DNA of 64,000 nt from Coenobita brevimanus (taxonomy: Eukaryota > Arthropoda > Malacostraca > Decapoda > Coenobitidae). The stretch lies in NCBI GenBank assembly GCA_032717465.1, contig CM064669.1, forward strand, positions 50,521,194-50,585,193. Direction: 5' to 3'. A model generated the notes under the pieces. It was not told where the DNA came from, did no database searches, and saw only the letters and a program-made list of their open reading frames with translations. Both the position numbers and the translations under genes were made by a program. Below, in pieces: positions 34,486 through 44,982 of this stretch (the stretch's first letter is position 1; each line of letters begins with the position of its first letter).

Positions 34486-35013
34486 AGAATGTGAAATGCA
34501 TGCGAATTCAACCAACATAACTCACAGTGCCCATAAAAATTTGCCACAACACTTCTTCGTGACTAGCATTATATTCTAGTGTTTATCTAGTGTCACAGCT
34601 CAGCGTTAATGATAGAGAGATGGCAATTTTACGCCCATTTATAGTGAAGAGAGTATAGTGCAATTGGAAGGACAGTAACTGAATATTTTGTACAGGGTTT
34701 CTACGCTATGGTGATGCTGGTGATGCTGGCTTGTGTTCTGCCGCTATCCAGGTAAGAATTATTATCAAAACTCTTAAATCATCATCATCATCATCATCAT
34801 CATTATTAGCCGAGTCACCATCGTCATTATTACCATCAGACTCACCATCATCATCACCACCAGAGTCTTCATTACCATCATTGTCATCACCATCAGAATC
34901 TTCATGACCATCATCATTATCATTATTACCATTAACTCAGCATTCAGAATGGAAAGGTGTCAACTTTAGGCCAAGTTAGAAAAATAATAATAGTAATAGT
35001 AATAATAATAATG

Positions 35014-35061
<48 letters not shown>

Positions 35062-36235
35062 TGTTCAACCACTCAAACCACAACTCAAGCATCCATCTCA
35101 CACGTCATTGCCTTCATATTTCTCAATCTTCCTCTCCTCCTCCTCCTCCTCCTCCATTTTCTCTTCCTCCTCTTCATCCTTTTCCTCTTCTTCTTCTCCT
35201 CCTCCTCCTCCCCCTTCTCTTCCTCTTCCTTCTTATCTTCAGATTTTCCCACCTTCCATTCTTCCGCCATTCTCTAATTATAATTCTCTCCACATCCTTC
35301 TATACTTTTTCAAGGCGTCTCAGCATCTTCCTTTCCAAACCTTACCTCTATAATGACTTCCCTGTTCCTAGCCCCTTCTGTCTACCCTTCCCAGCTGCCT
35401 AACCCTCTGTCTATCCTCCCCACCTGCCTAATCCATACCTAACCCTCTAACTATTCTCCCCATCCGCCCAACTCCTTATCCTCCCCAGCTGTCCATCCCT
35501 CTGCCTAACCCTATACTTATCCTCCCCTCTGCCTAACCTCTGCCTCTCCTTCTCAACTTCCTCCACCCTGCCTACCCCCCTGCCTAACCTCTGCTTCTCC
35601 TGCCCAGCTGCCAGGAGTGCCCAGTGCCTCACACCTGCCAAGGGTTCGGACTGGAGGCACTCAGCTCAGGGTCGGGGGAGGCTGCATTCTGTCTGGGAGC
35701 AGGGGCCACGCCGATATGCCCCGGGGTGGATGTGGATGGCAATATTTTGACATCCACCACATCCACCACATCCACCACACCTGCATCTACCACCACCACA
35801 ACTACCACTGTGTCCTCGTCTACACCTACGCCAAGTACACCTCTTTCCTCATCAAGCACACCTCCTACCACAACAACCACACCTGGCTCACCTTCCATCA
35901 CAACCACAACCACCAGCACAGCACCACAAACCACAACGACCACCACACCATCACAGTCGACAACCACACCTAACACCACACCCCCTACCGCACCTCTTAC
36001 CACACCAACCACCACCACATCAGCACCGTGCCAAGAAGCAGACTGCAGTGGGAAATCAGTGGGCATTTATGCACACCAAAACTGCGACTGTCGGAAATAC
36101 TACACCTGCGAGAGGCCTGTGTTGGGTGGGGAGGATCTGATCCTGTCTCAGTATAGATGCACGGGGGGAAAGGTGTTCGATCCTGTCACTTACCAATGCG
36201 TCACTAGCACTGCCAACTGTCCCAAAGTAAATTAG
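34364..36235 (+). CDS. Secreted mucin-like protein with C-terminal CBM14 domain (gene A)
   Basis: Three exons (34364-34384, 34697-34752, 35608-36235) join in frame to a predicted 234-residue protein. Residues 1-26 form a signal peptide with ERR before a Met/Leu/Val-rich core. A short segment with Cys at 27, 30, 36, 54 and 63 follows, then a Thr/Ser/Pro-rich stretch (about 74-165) expected to be O-glycosylated. The C-terminus (167-230) has eight Cys, and its spacing with KYYTC, QYRC and KVFDP fits a type-2 chitin-binding (peritrophin, CBM14) domain. The protein should be extracellular and chitin-associated, as in peritrophic matrix or cuticle. The start is supported by the signal peptide and by resemblance of the exon 1 donor region to gene B. 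The antisense Val/Asp-rich frame is a shadow. Confidence 0.85.
34418..35060. repeat. Intronic repeats of gene A: GA, MITE-1, ATC, AAT
   Basis: (GA)n at about 34420-34482 in intron 1. A MITE-1 fragment (CACTTCTTCGTGACTAGCAT to GAAGAGAGTATAG) lies at 34548-34671. (ATC)n-rich DNA at 34776-34925, a second MITE-1 end (AGGCCAAGTTAG) at 34967-34980, and (AAT)n at 34981-35060 lie in intron 2. Confidence 0.8.
34697..34752 (+). CDS. Gene A exon 2 (signal-peptide core)
   Basis: Bounded by TTGTACAG| and |GTAAGA. Encodes the hydrophobic core MVMLVMLACVLPL and ends in phase 2. Confidence 0.8.
35608..36235 (+). CDS. Gene A exon 3 (mature protein)
   Basis: The acceptor follows a pyrimidine tract ending CTGCCCAG. 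The exon encodes the N-terminal cysteine segment, the mucin-like region and the chitin-binding domain, and ends with a TAG stop at 36233-36235. Confidence 0.88.
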
Positions 36236-36237
36236 TC

Positions 36238-36490
36238 TTTATTGTGCTTTACTGGCTTTATTTTTATGAGTCTTTATTGGGCATTTATTGAGTTATCTTA
36301 TTAGTCTTTAATGTGCTGTATTGGTATAATTTTTACGAGTGTGTATTAGGCATTTCTGGGGTTATTTTACTAGTCTTTGGTGTGCTGTATTGTTATTATT
36401 ATTGAGTATTAAACATTTATTGGGCTCATTTACTTCTCTGTAATATGCTTTACTGGCTTTATTTTCTTATTTACTGAGCTTTTGGGGTAT
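36238..36490. repeat. ~65 bp degenerate tandem repeat in the 3' flank of gene A
   Basis: About four copies of a unit with TAGTCTTTATTGTGCTTTAC, TTTTTATGAG and GGGCATTTATTG. It starts directly after the stop codon and probably lies in the 3' UTR. Confidence 0.75.
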
Positions 36491-37730
36491 AATTGATCAG
36501 CGTTCTTCCTCAACGTTATTTTCTTGTTTAGGTAGGAGTGATTGATTTCGGGCTAATAACCCCTGCTGCCCACCAATGTCTTTAAACCAGTGTAAGGCAG
36601 ATCCACGCAAGAATCCAAATTTCGGAAGGAGACTCGTGCTTAAGGGTCAGTATTAGAAAGTTTGTTGTACTGTATCAGTGTATTTGTTTTCGTGGTTATT
36701 ACTGTTTTATTATTTCTTTGGGGGAAGCAGCCTAGGTATATAGATAGATAGATTTCGGTGTGTCGCAAGCCTCGTGATTGTGCCGAAATCGGAATGCTCC
36801 CTGACTGTTTACGTTCTTCAGTGAAATAATGACAAATATCTCTGTAATTTAGCTATAATAAAATACGCTCTATTAAAGCTGGTGTCTTTTTCTCTCTTTC
36901 TTTCTTACTTTCTTTAATGAAATGCATGGATGAAATACGTGGCTAGATATGTACATGAGGGTTTTTGTTGTAGTTGTGTGGTCGTCTGAAATGAGAACTT
37001 AGTGAACTGTATTATCATGAAAAGTATGTGATTTTCTGGACTGTTTTTTTCGGAGTGGATACGTGTGGGTTTCAGGAAAATTTATGATAAATGATGATTT
37101 CCATATATCTTAGTGACACGCGGGCAATTTTGGTACTAATGAGGTGGCGTGATGGCATTAGAGGGTGACAGGTTTACGACACACACACACGCACACACAC
37201 AAATTTCCCTCCATATACTCATTTCAGGGCCACACAAGAGTACTTCAGAAAACACAGCCATAAAAGGTATGAAATAAAGTCTGATTCGATGACGTAGAAA
37301 ATGACAGGGTGATATTTTCCAGTAGATTAATTGTTTTGTACCCAGACCTTGATTTATTGTCACCATTACCACCTAAAAAAATAAGAAATAAAATAAAAAA
37401 GATGAAAAAAAGACCAGGGACACCAGTAATAGTAACACCCCCACCGTATTAACCATCCCAACACGTCCCCTGAAGTGTTCATTTTCTTTGGGGGATGCAC
37501 TGTAGTTGTTATGACTCGGGTATTTGTGTCACTGTGTTCTAGAATTCTCTCCCTCCCTCCCTCTCTCTCTCTCTCTCTGGGGATAATTTACGTTTCTCGT
37601 CCCACCTTAATGACGAACGCAACCCTCATTATTCAACTTAATTAAGCCACGTTTATGACAAGGGGATGAATAGATGTAATGAAGAGCTGTAATGGTGTGG
37701 TTTATGGCTGTGTTGTGCAATGTATGTACC
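36491..37730. other. Intergenic DNA between genes A and B
   Basis: Mostly unique, with a GATA run near 36740, a short (CA)n at 37182-37200 and (CT)n at 37552-37577. No gene is supported. Confidence 0.5.
36857..36862 (+). terminator. Candidate poly(A) signal for gene A
   Basis: AATAAA about 620 bp after the stop, followed by T-rich sequence (TCTTTTTCTCTC). It is the first canonical hexamer I see downstream on this strand. Confidence 0.35.
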
Positions 37731-37736
37731 ACCCTG

Positions 37737-37744
37737 TATATAAG
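37737..37744 (+). promoter_or_regulatory. TATA box of the second mucin-like gene
   Basis: TATATAAG lies about 30 bp before a CCACACTGAC initiator-like sequence (near 37768). The predicted leader to the ATG at 37893 is then about 125 nt. The same octamer precedes gene A. Confidence 0.65.
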
Positions 37745-37892
37745 GACCATGAGGCTGCTCTGACCCCCACACTGACGCTGTACTAGGTCACGAGGTCAAG
37801 AGAAGCTGAGATCACGTTTGTCTGGGTTGACCTCATTTCACTTTGGCTCATTTTACCTCCTTTTGGCTGACCTCACTTCACCTCACTGCAAG

Positions 37893-37907
37893 ATGAACCC
37901 TGCTGTG
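37893..37907 (+). CDS. Gene B exon 1 (coding part)
   Basis: Encodes MNPAV after ACTGCAAG and ends at GTG|GTAAGA, phase 0. A MITE-2 copy begins about 10 bp into the intron. Confidence 0.8.
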
Positions 37908-38838
37908 GTAAGATTTAGGTCGTTAAGTCAGTTACGGAAGGTTCCTAACACCTCTTCTTTAGCTGTTTATTCTGCACCGGCCATTATAATCTTAGTGTTA
38001 TTCATGCAATCTATTTCGATATTGAAAAGACATAAGCAAACCAGGGGGTGTTACTCTGTAGTCTGGAAAATAAATCGTACAGGAAGATGTGTTAGGGAGC
38101 CTTCATAGCCGACGAGAATACATGTCCTCGTCGGGTAAGGCGGCTCCGTAGCACCTCTATCTTAACGAATTATTTTCCAAACTTCCATTTAATACCCTCT
38201 TTCTTCTTATTATTTCCTTCTGATGTCGACATCGATTGTATAAATAACACAGAAGAATATAGTAACGGAACAGAACCATATAAACCGGTAAAATGGTGTT
38301 ATAATAAGTTTCCTAACCACACAAGAATACCTCTCCAAGACACCGCTACAACTATAGTCTTTTCACCTTAACTTGGCGTAGATTTTCGTTCTTCTGCAGC
38401 TAATTTCATGTAGGTCAGAGCATGGCATTAACGTGATTTTTTATCCTTTTCATAGCACTTCCTTATAAATAACCAGCATCATATTCTAGTGTAAATCTAC
38501 TGCCACGACTCAGTATTTTAGCCTTTAGTCCTCGGGCTCACATCGATAAGCCTGGGGACCACAACAATAACAACTCACTACCTTCATCACCACAACCACC
38601 ACCATCATCATCACCGGCACAACCGTCACCACCACCACCATCATCACTATAACCACCATCATTACCGCCGCCATCATCATCACCAGTCATCAATGTTGAC
38701 TTGGGATGAGATCTGGGTTTTTTGGTTTGTGTGGGAATAATTATGAAGACAAAGGAGAAGGAAGTCCCATGAACATTCACTCCCTCTCCTCATCGCTTGC
38801 AACAATAATGATGGGTGGTGAGTTGGGAACATTGTATG

Positions 38839-38879
<41 letters not shown>

Positions 38880-40467
38880 GTGAACTAGAGGGCAGAGTCA
38901 CGGAAAAGAGAATATCCAGTCGCCAGCACCCTCTCCCATCCTCAGTGAAGCTGGCTGATTTAACTACAGTACTGTTATGAGCATTACAAATGTGCAGGAC
39001 TTGTGACTATGTATCTCTCCAACAGGTACTCTTCTTTGGGTTAGTCGCTCTTGTGGCTTCTGTGGTAATGCCAGCAAGGATCCGGTGAGTAATGTGCTTC
39101 AGTTTCTAGACAGACTACTTCCGTCCTCTTTCCTTACTTCCCACCATACATACGTTCCCCGTAACCATACATAGCCTTTGAGTTGGCCATACCTCTTGCG
39201 ATCATGGACTACTATTCACGATCTGGATCTCAGAGTTATGTATTCCATTTCATTTTTTTTTTTTTTTTAACTCCAGCGCCGGAGACATGACCTTAAAAAC
39301 CTAATGTTGGATCTTGCTTTCGAATTTGGTACATCCGACAATGCCTTAGGCCACATCCACACCAAACACTTGCCGGAAAAGGTTGGTGCCGACAAGATTT
39401 TTTTATCACTCCTGAAACCCATAAAAGTGGCCCCACTAGATGTTGGCAGGTGTGTGCAGTATCTCCTATGGGTTACACTGACGCCTACCCTCAGTCGCCC
39501 ACGTCTAGACATATCCTGTTGGTCAGCATGGATGACTATAAGGTTACAGGCAGCAAAATAAAAGATAAAAGTCTTCAAACCCAGATCAGGCACTAATGTA
39601 TAAAAATTATAATCCTTCCTTGTTCAGTCGTTCAGCTGCGGAAATACTGCAGGCTTTCTTCTTTAGAGAAACCCGAAAACTGTTCACTTCATCTCGTCAG
39701 TAATGATGGATCATGAAGCCTCAACAGAAGTGTACATGTATCAGTGCAACACAAGCATGCTGTCTGGAGGGACTTAATTGACTCACCAAAATACGAATAT
39801 AATCTGGTAACTGTACGGACTCACTGTTGTACCCTTCAGTTAGAGAGTGAATGGCAATATTATTTCTTTTTTTCTTCCTACCAGCATCCAGGAGTGCAAC
39901 CACACGTGTCAAGGGTTTGGGTACGAGCTGATCGAAGATGGGGGTGGGGAGGCAGCTTTCTGTCTGGGGCAAGGAGCATCGCCGGAATGCCCAGGAGTTG
40001 ACATAAACGGGAACCCTTTTACACCTACAGCCACAACGACCACTGAATCAACAACCCCTGAATCAACCACAACCACCTCTAAATCAACCATGACCACCCC
40101 AAAATCCACCACAACCCCAAAATCAACTATGACCACTCCAAAATCAACCACAACTACCCCAAAATCAACCACAACCCCTAAGTCAACCACAACCCCTAAA
40201 TCAACCACGACCACCCCTAAGTCAACCACTACGACCCCCAAACCCTCACTAACCTGTGAGCCAGCTTCCTGCTATGGCAAAGAGAGCGGGAAAATCTATA
40301 GCCACCCAGACTGCAACTGCCAGAGGTTCTATATCTGCGAGGAGCCAGTACTGGGAGGCAACTCCCTAATTTTGCGTGTATATCGCTGTACAGGGGACGA
40401 TAAGGTATTCGATCCTGTCACTGTAACTTGTACCACTGATAGATCCAACTGCCCCGGAAAGAAGTAA
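37893..40467 (+). CDS. Secreted mucin-like protein with C-terminal CBM14 domain (gene B)
   Basis: Three exons (37893-37907, 39026-39084, 39885-40467) join in frame to a predicted 218-residue paralogue of gene A with identical exon phases. A signal peptide (about 1-24, core VLFFGLVALVASVV) is followed by Cys at 29, 33, 51 and 60 with the shared words CQGFG, GEAAFCLG and CPGVD. Next come about 80 residues of TTPKSTT-type repeats. The C-terminal chitin-binding domain has Cys at 149, 154, 168, 170, 176, 193, 207 and 214, and the words RFYIC, YRC and KVFDPVT. N30 is in an N-glycosylation sequon. The likely role is a secreted chitin-associated mucin. Lys in the repeat makes this mucin region more basic than that of gene A. 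Confidence 0.88.
37918..38118. mobile_element. MITE-2 copy in gene B intron 1
   Basis: Left end GTTACGGAAGGTTCC then TAACACCTCTTC. Right end GAAGATGTGTTAGGGAGCC then TTCATAGCCGACGAG. The ends are inverted relative to each other. Confidence 0.7.
38352..38522. mobile_element. MITE-1 copy in gene B intron 1
   Basis: Begins CTATAGTCTTTTCACC then TTAACTTGGCG, contains CATAGCACTTCC and CAGCATCATATTCTAGTG. The right terminus is missing. Confidence 0.7.
38570..38880. repeat. CCA/ATC triplets and (GA)n in gene B intron 1
   Basis: Irregular ACC/ATC triplets at 38578-38690 and a GA run at 38841-38876. The Asp/Gly-rich antisense frame is compositional. Confidence 0.8.
39026..39084 (+). CDS. Gene B exon 2 (signal-peptide core)
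   Basis: Bounded by CCAACAG| and |GTGAGT. It is 59 nt, phase 0 to phase 2, and encodes the hydrophobic core ending MPARI. Confidence 0.88.
39253..39600. other. Coding-like fragment in gene B intron 2, unidentified
   Basis: After a T-run and an ACTCCAG, a + frame stays open from the CGCCGG at 39278 to 39561, and a - frame is open over 39267-39593. The + frame includes LDLAFEFGTSDNALGHIHTK, the - frame SSGATFMGFRSDKKI. The compositions look non-random, but I do not recognise either. It may be a mobile-element remnant; it is not part of gene B splicing as modelled. Confidence 0.3.
39885..40467 (+). CDS. Gene B exon 3 (mature protein)
   Basis: The acceptor follows TTTTTTTCTTCCTACCAG. The exon runs from the N-terminal cysteine segment through the Thr/Lys/Pro repeats to the chitin-binding domain, with a TAA stop at 40465-40467. 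Confidence 0.92.
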
Positions 40468-40599
40468 CAACATGACAGCAATAATCTGTAATATGTACCA
40501 AAAAGTGGAAGGGAAAGAGCAAATTATCTTCTACAGATCAGTGTTTTAAGCTTGCCAGTCTAACGATACTTTAAACTATGTTCCTGCAACCTCCACACA

Positions 40600-40850
40600 G
40601 TTTTATTCAGTGCAGGGAGAGAAATTAGTTAGTGGTAGTTGCTGTTCTTGTAGCCCCCGGTGTGTTTAAATGTGAACCCATTGGACTGCACGGTTTCCCT
40701 TTCCTGCAGTCTACCATCCTCCTTTCGGGGGATAGGAAAAATACTTGAGAGACTTTTGTATTGCCAGAAATACTGTATTGGTGCCACCACATGAAGGCGT
40801 TCCTCTCCAGCACTATGATTGCTATGGGGTGTTAATGAAGACTGTATCCT
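40600..40850 (+). repeat. 230 bp dispersed family copy, 3' of gene B
   Basis: Contains GTAGTTGCTGTTCTTGTAGC, ATTGGACTGCACGG, CTACCATCCTCCTTTCGGGG and CCACCACATGAAGGCGTTCC followed by CTCTCCAGCAC, then a GGGTGTTAATGAAG 3' block. All blocks recur in the same order in other copies. Confidence 0.75.
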
Positions 40851-40888
40851 CATCTCTACAAATGGTATCTCCAAAGTCAACAATATTT

Positions 40889-41058
40889 GGGGGCACTGTG
40901 GCTCAGTGGCAGAGCATCAAGCTCGTAACTGGGGAATTGCGAGTTCGAGCCTCGCCCGGGACTGCCGTGCCGGGAGTGGTAGCGCGCTCCTGTAACCTAG
41001 CGGGACCATATGATCCAATACAGGGTCTAGCTCGGGGGAACGCCATTTCTCCCATTTC
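40889..41058 (+). mobile_element. tRNA-derived SINE
   Basis: An A box (TGGCTCAGTGGCAGAGC) and a B box (GAGTTCGAGCC) are spaced as in a tRNA, with a T-arm GCGAG/CTCGC around the B box. The anticodon-loop position reads CTCGTAA. The acceptor ends do not pair and ~90 bp of unrelated sequence follows, so this is a SINE rather than a tRNA gene. Confidence 0.7.
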
Positions 41059-43560
41059 TCCAGTCAACAATATCATCTACAGGAAACAAGAATGAAGTTT
41101 TAAAAATAAATAAGAGGATTCTGAGGGCTAAGAAGCTGGGTGGCTGTTTCTAACTATATTCAGCACAAGTGTGTAATGCTTTAGTTATCAGTCTATATTT
41201 CTGAATAAAAAGAATAAAGATAATTTCTTGGTGAAGGTGCAATTGATATTGTTTTGCTAGACCCCAATAGTTTACTCTTACAGAAACAAATGCTACCTCG
41301 TATTTTTTTTTTTTTTTTTTTTTCACGTTTGGCTTTAGTGAAAAGATCATAGACATAAGGCATTACCGTTAAGAAACATCGAGAGCCAGATATAATTTAC
41401 AAGCCAGTTACAGCCCTGTGATCTGTTGGTATGCATGTTTGAGATAATTCCTACTAGAACAAAAAAGCAAAAACAATCCATATGTAGTACAAAAGTAACC
41501 AAACATTGACTTTACCGAAGCTCACCCCCATGTGACTCCATTCATTAAACTTCACTTTCAGTTGATGGATTTAGACATTTTAGAGCCACATTCCAAGTAA
41601 CACCGGAGTGCTTGGAGCAATTCAAACATTTATTTATATCACCGGGCTGTTCTGTTGTGCCATTAACATTCTAATGTTGACACAGTCTGGAAGTTAGATA
41701 CAAGGGGTATCGAGGTGTAAAGGCTCATAATCCAATTCCAGTCTGCCCCATATGAACAGGAGCACAAGGGGCTCAGGGTTAGGCTACTCTGTCCTAACAT
41801 TTAAGGTAAGGGGGCAGTGTGTGTGCAAGAAACCCCCAACCACCCCTCAGGTGGAAATCCCTACAGGCTCCATTTGATTGAAGTATCTTACCCTACTAGA
41901 CCATTAGGCATCATTTGGTTATGTGGTTATCACCCAGCATTGTACCAAGGTGTAACGGACAAAATGAATCATTTAGGAAGAAATGCTATGAAGTTTCCAA
42001 TACCATCAAGAATAAATCCCTTATTCATTATCTGGCAATCATATTCCCATCATCTCTGGCCTTCAGCTATTAGTACAAGCAGTGAAAAAAAAAAAAAAAA
42101 GTATGAGTAGCAGAGATATTTTTAGTTTACTACATAGCAGAAGGAACCAAACCTAGTCCCTGTTAAAGTCACAGTAGACTCAGTACAGTATAACAAAATG
42201 CAGTAATTGGTTGCTGGAGTCTCATGGTCAGGAATTTTTTTTTTTTTTCCCTCTATAAAAACTCAATAAAACTTACAATCACTGCATAAATGGAGGATGC
42301 TATACTCTCTCCACTTTAACCTGGCTTAACATTCCTCTCGAATGCTTAGCCGTAAGAAAAGATTATGACTATAATGCTGCTAAGAAATGGTATGGAAAGG
42401 AATTAGAGCCATAGCAGTGTCTTTTTCTGTGACTGAGCTATAGGAAATAAGTGTAAAAGATGAAAATCTGAATCAAATCTATATAAAAGAGCTACGTGTC
42501 TGGTACTACAAGAATGATGGATAAGGAGGGGTTATCATCTTCATCCAGGTCTCTTGCCTACTGTAGGATGGCAAGAAGTTGGGTTCAGTAATAGGGTAAG
42601 GAGAAAGATGGTACCAATATATGTTTTATTAAGTGAAAACCACAGTTAGCAGCACTTTATACTGGCGGCCACACGACCCTTGAAGGTGCTACGGACAGCT
42701 TGCAACCTCACCTCTTTGTCTTGGAATACACAAAATATATAATAGTACAGCAGAGTAACAACTGTAATAATACCTATCAAAGTAACAAAAAATTATAACA
42801 AACATCTTTTCAAAGTTTTTTTTTTTTTTACATTTTTTCACAATGGTTTATTAATAAGATTTGTTAGCCCTTCCATTAGACCCTGGATTTAAAAGGCTGA
42901 GCCCATAGTGAGAGAGAGGTGGTGGCGTTGGTGCAGTCTTAGCTTGTATTCCTGTCCTTCTATTATCTCTTCTTTATTTCATTTCTGCATATGGTGTATT
43001 AATAATCCCTTGTATGTTGTGCACTCTCTTGGCATGGATAAGGCTTAAACAGCATACAGGAAAATAGTGTCACCTCTACCTTTACATTTATTACATGGTA
43101 CATAACTAATCTTCTGTAAGTTTTCGTACGTTATGCATGTAATCTATCTCAATATGACAAACAGCATACAGGAGAGTATTATGGTGTCATAAGCAAAATA
43201 AATCCCCAAGGAAGAGATAATAGTATACCTGCTCAGCTGATGAGAATACTAGCCTTCATTTGACACCTCAGTGACATCAAATAACGACTGATATTGTAAA
43301 AGAAGGAAAAATAATGACAGGTGAAAAGGAAAAGTGATTATGTATAAAATCTTGATAGGGAGAAAAATCTAGAGTATATATACATCGTAAATATACATGT
43401 TACGTAAATATATATATATACTATATATATACATATATGGTATATATATATACATATATATAATCTTACCAACAAACTTCCAAGGAAACATAATTTTCAT
43501 CCAGGGCCTTTGTCTGATTACATTTAGCGGTGTTCCTCTCACTAGGAAGACTGGGCACAG

Positions 43561-43596
<36 letters not shown>

Positions 43597-44850
43597 ACGC
43601 ACTTTGTAGCATAAATTTCTCTTATGGGTGAATGTTTCCAATTAGCGTTGGCCAGAGCAGGTCAGGGGTCGTCAACATGCAGCAAGACAGTGAGGGAGGT
43701 CCATTGAATGACTTTTTTGTTAGATCTGGCCAGGACTCTGAAATCCAGGGCGATTTTTTTGTCTTTTTAAAAGTTTAATTTTTCTTTGGATTTCTGTGGT
43801 CGATGTTATTGAGTCCTGGTCTTGATATGGTGTGATTTCTCTGTTCCCAAAATGTGATGTACTGTATTAACAAAATGGGATTCTAGGTGGAAGTGGTAAT
43901 CCATGAAAAACATGCCCCCCCTAAACACCACACAGCTTCAGTTGATTAAAAAAAAAAAATAAAAAAAAATATAAAAAAAAAGTATATAAATGATATAACC
44001 AGACAGGAATGATCCCCCAATCAAACTTGTCCAGTGCAGAAGGCAATTCAATAACTTGTTATTACGGTTGTACAGCTAAATTCTCTGACCCTACACCATT
44101 GCACATACTGTACAATTAAAAATGAATATGAATTGGCAGAGTTAATCCTAAGCTTTAAAATTCTGAATAATATATCTGAAATAACTATAGTAATATCAAT
44201 TGTAACTGATAAAATAATAAATGTTAATTTTCACGGATCAACAAATATAAAATTAGGATTTGTCAACAAACCACCATCATACCGTAGAAAAAAAAAAAAA
44301 AATTGATCTGGAACAGAACACAAAAGAAACTGTTCATGTATTGTACTGAAATGGAAGAGTATCAGTGTATGCAGCAAACCATTGTCCAGTCTTAATGATA
44401 AACTCCTATGCATAGTACTGTAGTAAGCCTGGTGGCTGTCCCCTTACACAGGAAGAGAATGAGTCCTGGTGTTAGGTAGAGTAGGGTAAGGTTGGGTCTT
44501 GGAAGGCAGGACAGGGCATGGAGAAGAAGGGCAAACTACTAATTCTCAATGCTTTACCATCACAAAGTTGGCAAGGAAATGGAAAGTTTTATAACCAGAC
44601 GTGCTATACACAGACAAACAAGGGCCCCATTTATCCATCTCATTTATCCCGTTACTGTCAACATGTAAACAAGGTTCCTATTTGCCTATCTTATTTATCT
44701 TCATTTATCTTATTACTGTTAACAATGATAAACCACCACATGAAGCCGTATCAGCCACTACAACTGCATCCATCTCTTCTAGTGTCCACCTCTCCAAGAA
44801 TCCTCTCCTTGCCTCCTCCAGCCCCTCCTGCCTCTTCAGTGCTCTGACTT
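41059..44850. other. Intergenic DNA and vigilin 3' UTR region
   Basis: No other gene is supported. The - strand vigilin message must end in here. TTTATT on + (AATAAA on -) occurs near 42624, 42847, 42974 and 43083, but I cannot choose among them. Poly-A runs on + lie at 42085, 43564-43593 and 44286, and a (TA)n-rich stretch at 43400-43462. Confidence 0.5.
42300..42480. mobile_element. MITE-1 copy downstream of vigilin
   Basis: Begins CTATACTCTCTCCAC then TTTAACCTGGC and contains degenerate family interior (GCTGCTAAGAAATGGTATGG). The right end is lost. Confidence 0.55.
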
Positions 44851-44982
44851 CTAACGGCGTGGACCCCAGGTGGTTGGGGCCAGGTTCGGCACAGCCCGGG
44901 TACCCATAGAAGGGAAGTCCTCTGAAGAGTCCATGTTCGGGGCCTCCTGGGTCCATGGGGCTCCACTCACCACAAAGCCCTG
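44851..44982 (-). CDS. HDLBP: Vigilin coding exon 19, C-terminal tail and stop
   Basis: Residues 1262-1304. QGFVVSGAPW, then SSEDFPSMG, and ends TTWGPRR with a TAG stop at 44853-44851. The tail matches the family's C-terminal GFVV...APW...WGP(K/R)R pattern. Longer frames in the other two phases are shadows. Confidence 0.95.
   Translation of the reverse strand, partial: QGFVVSGAPWTQEAPNMDSSEDFPSMGTRAVPNLAPTTWGPRR

Noticed and set aside
35629..36066. 145-codon Val/Asp-rich frame antisense to gene A
   Set aside because: It is the complement of the Thr-codon-rich mucin region and has no support of its own. The same applies to the antisense frame at 39909-40241 in gene B.
40889..40965. Functional tRNA gene
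   Set aside because: The A and B boxes are good, but the acceptor stem does not pair and the anticodon stem is imperfect, so a SINE head is more likely.
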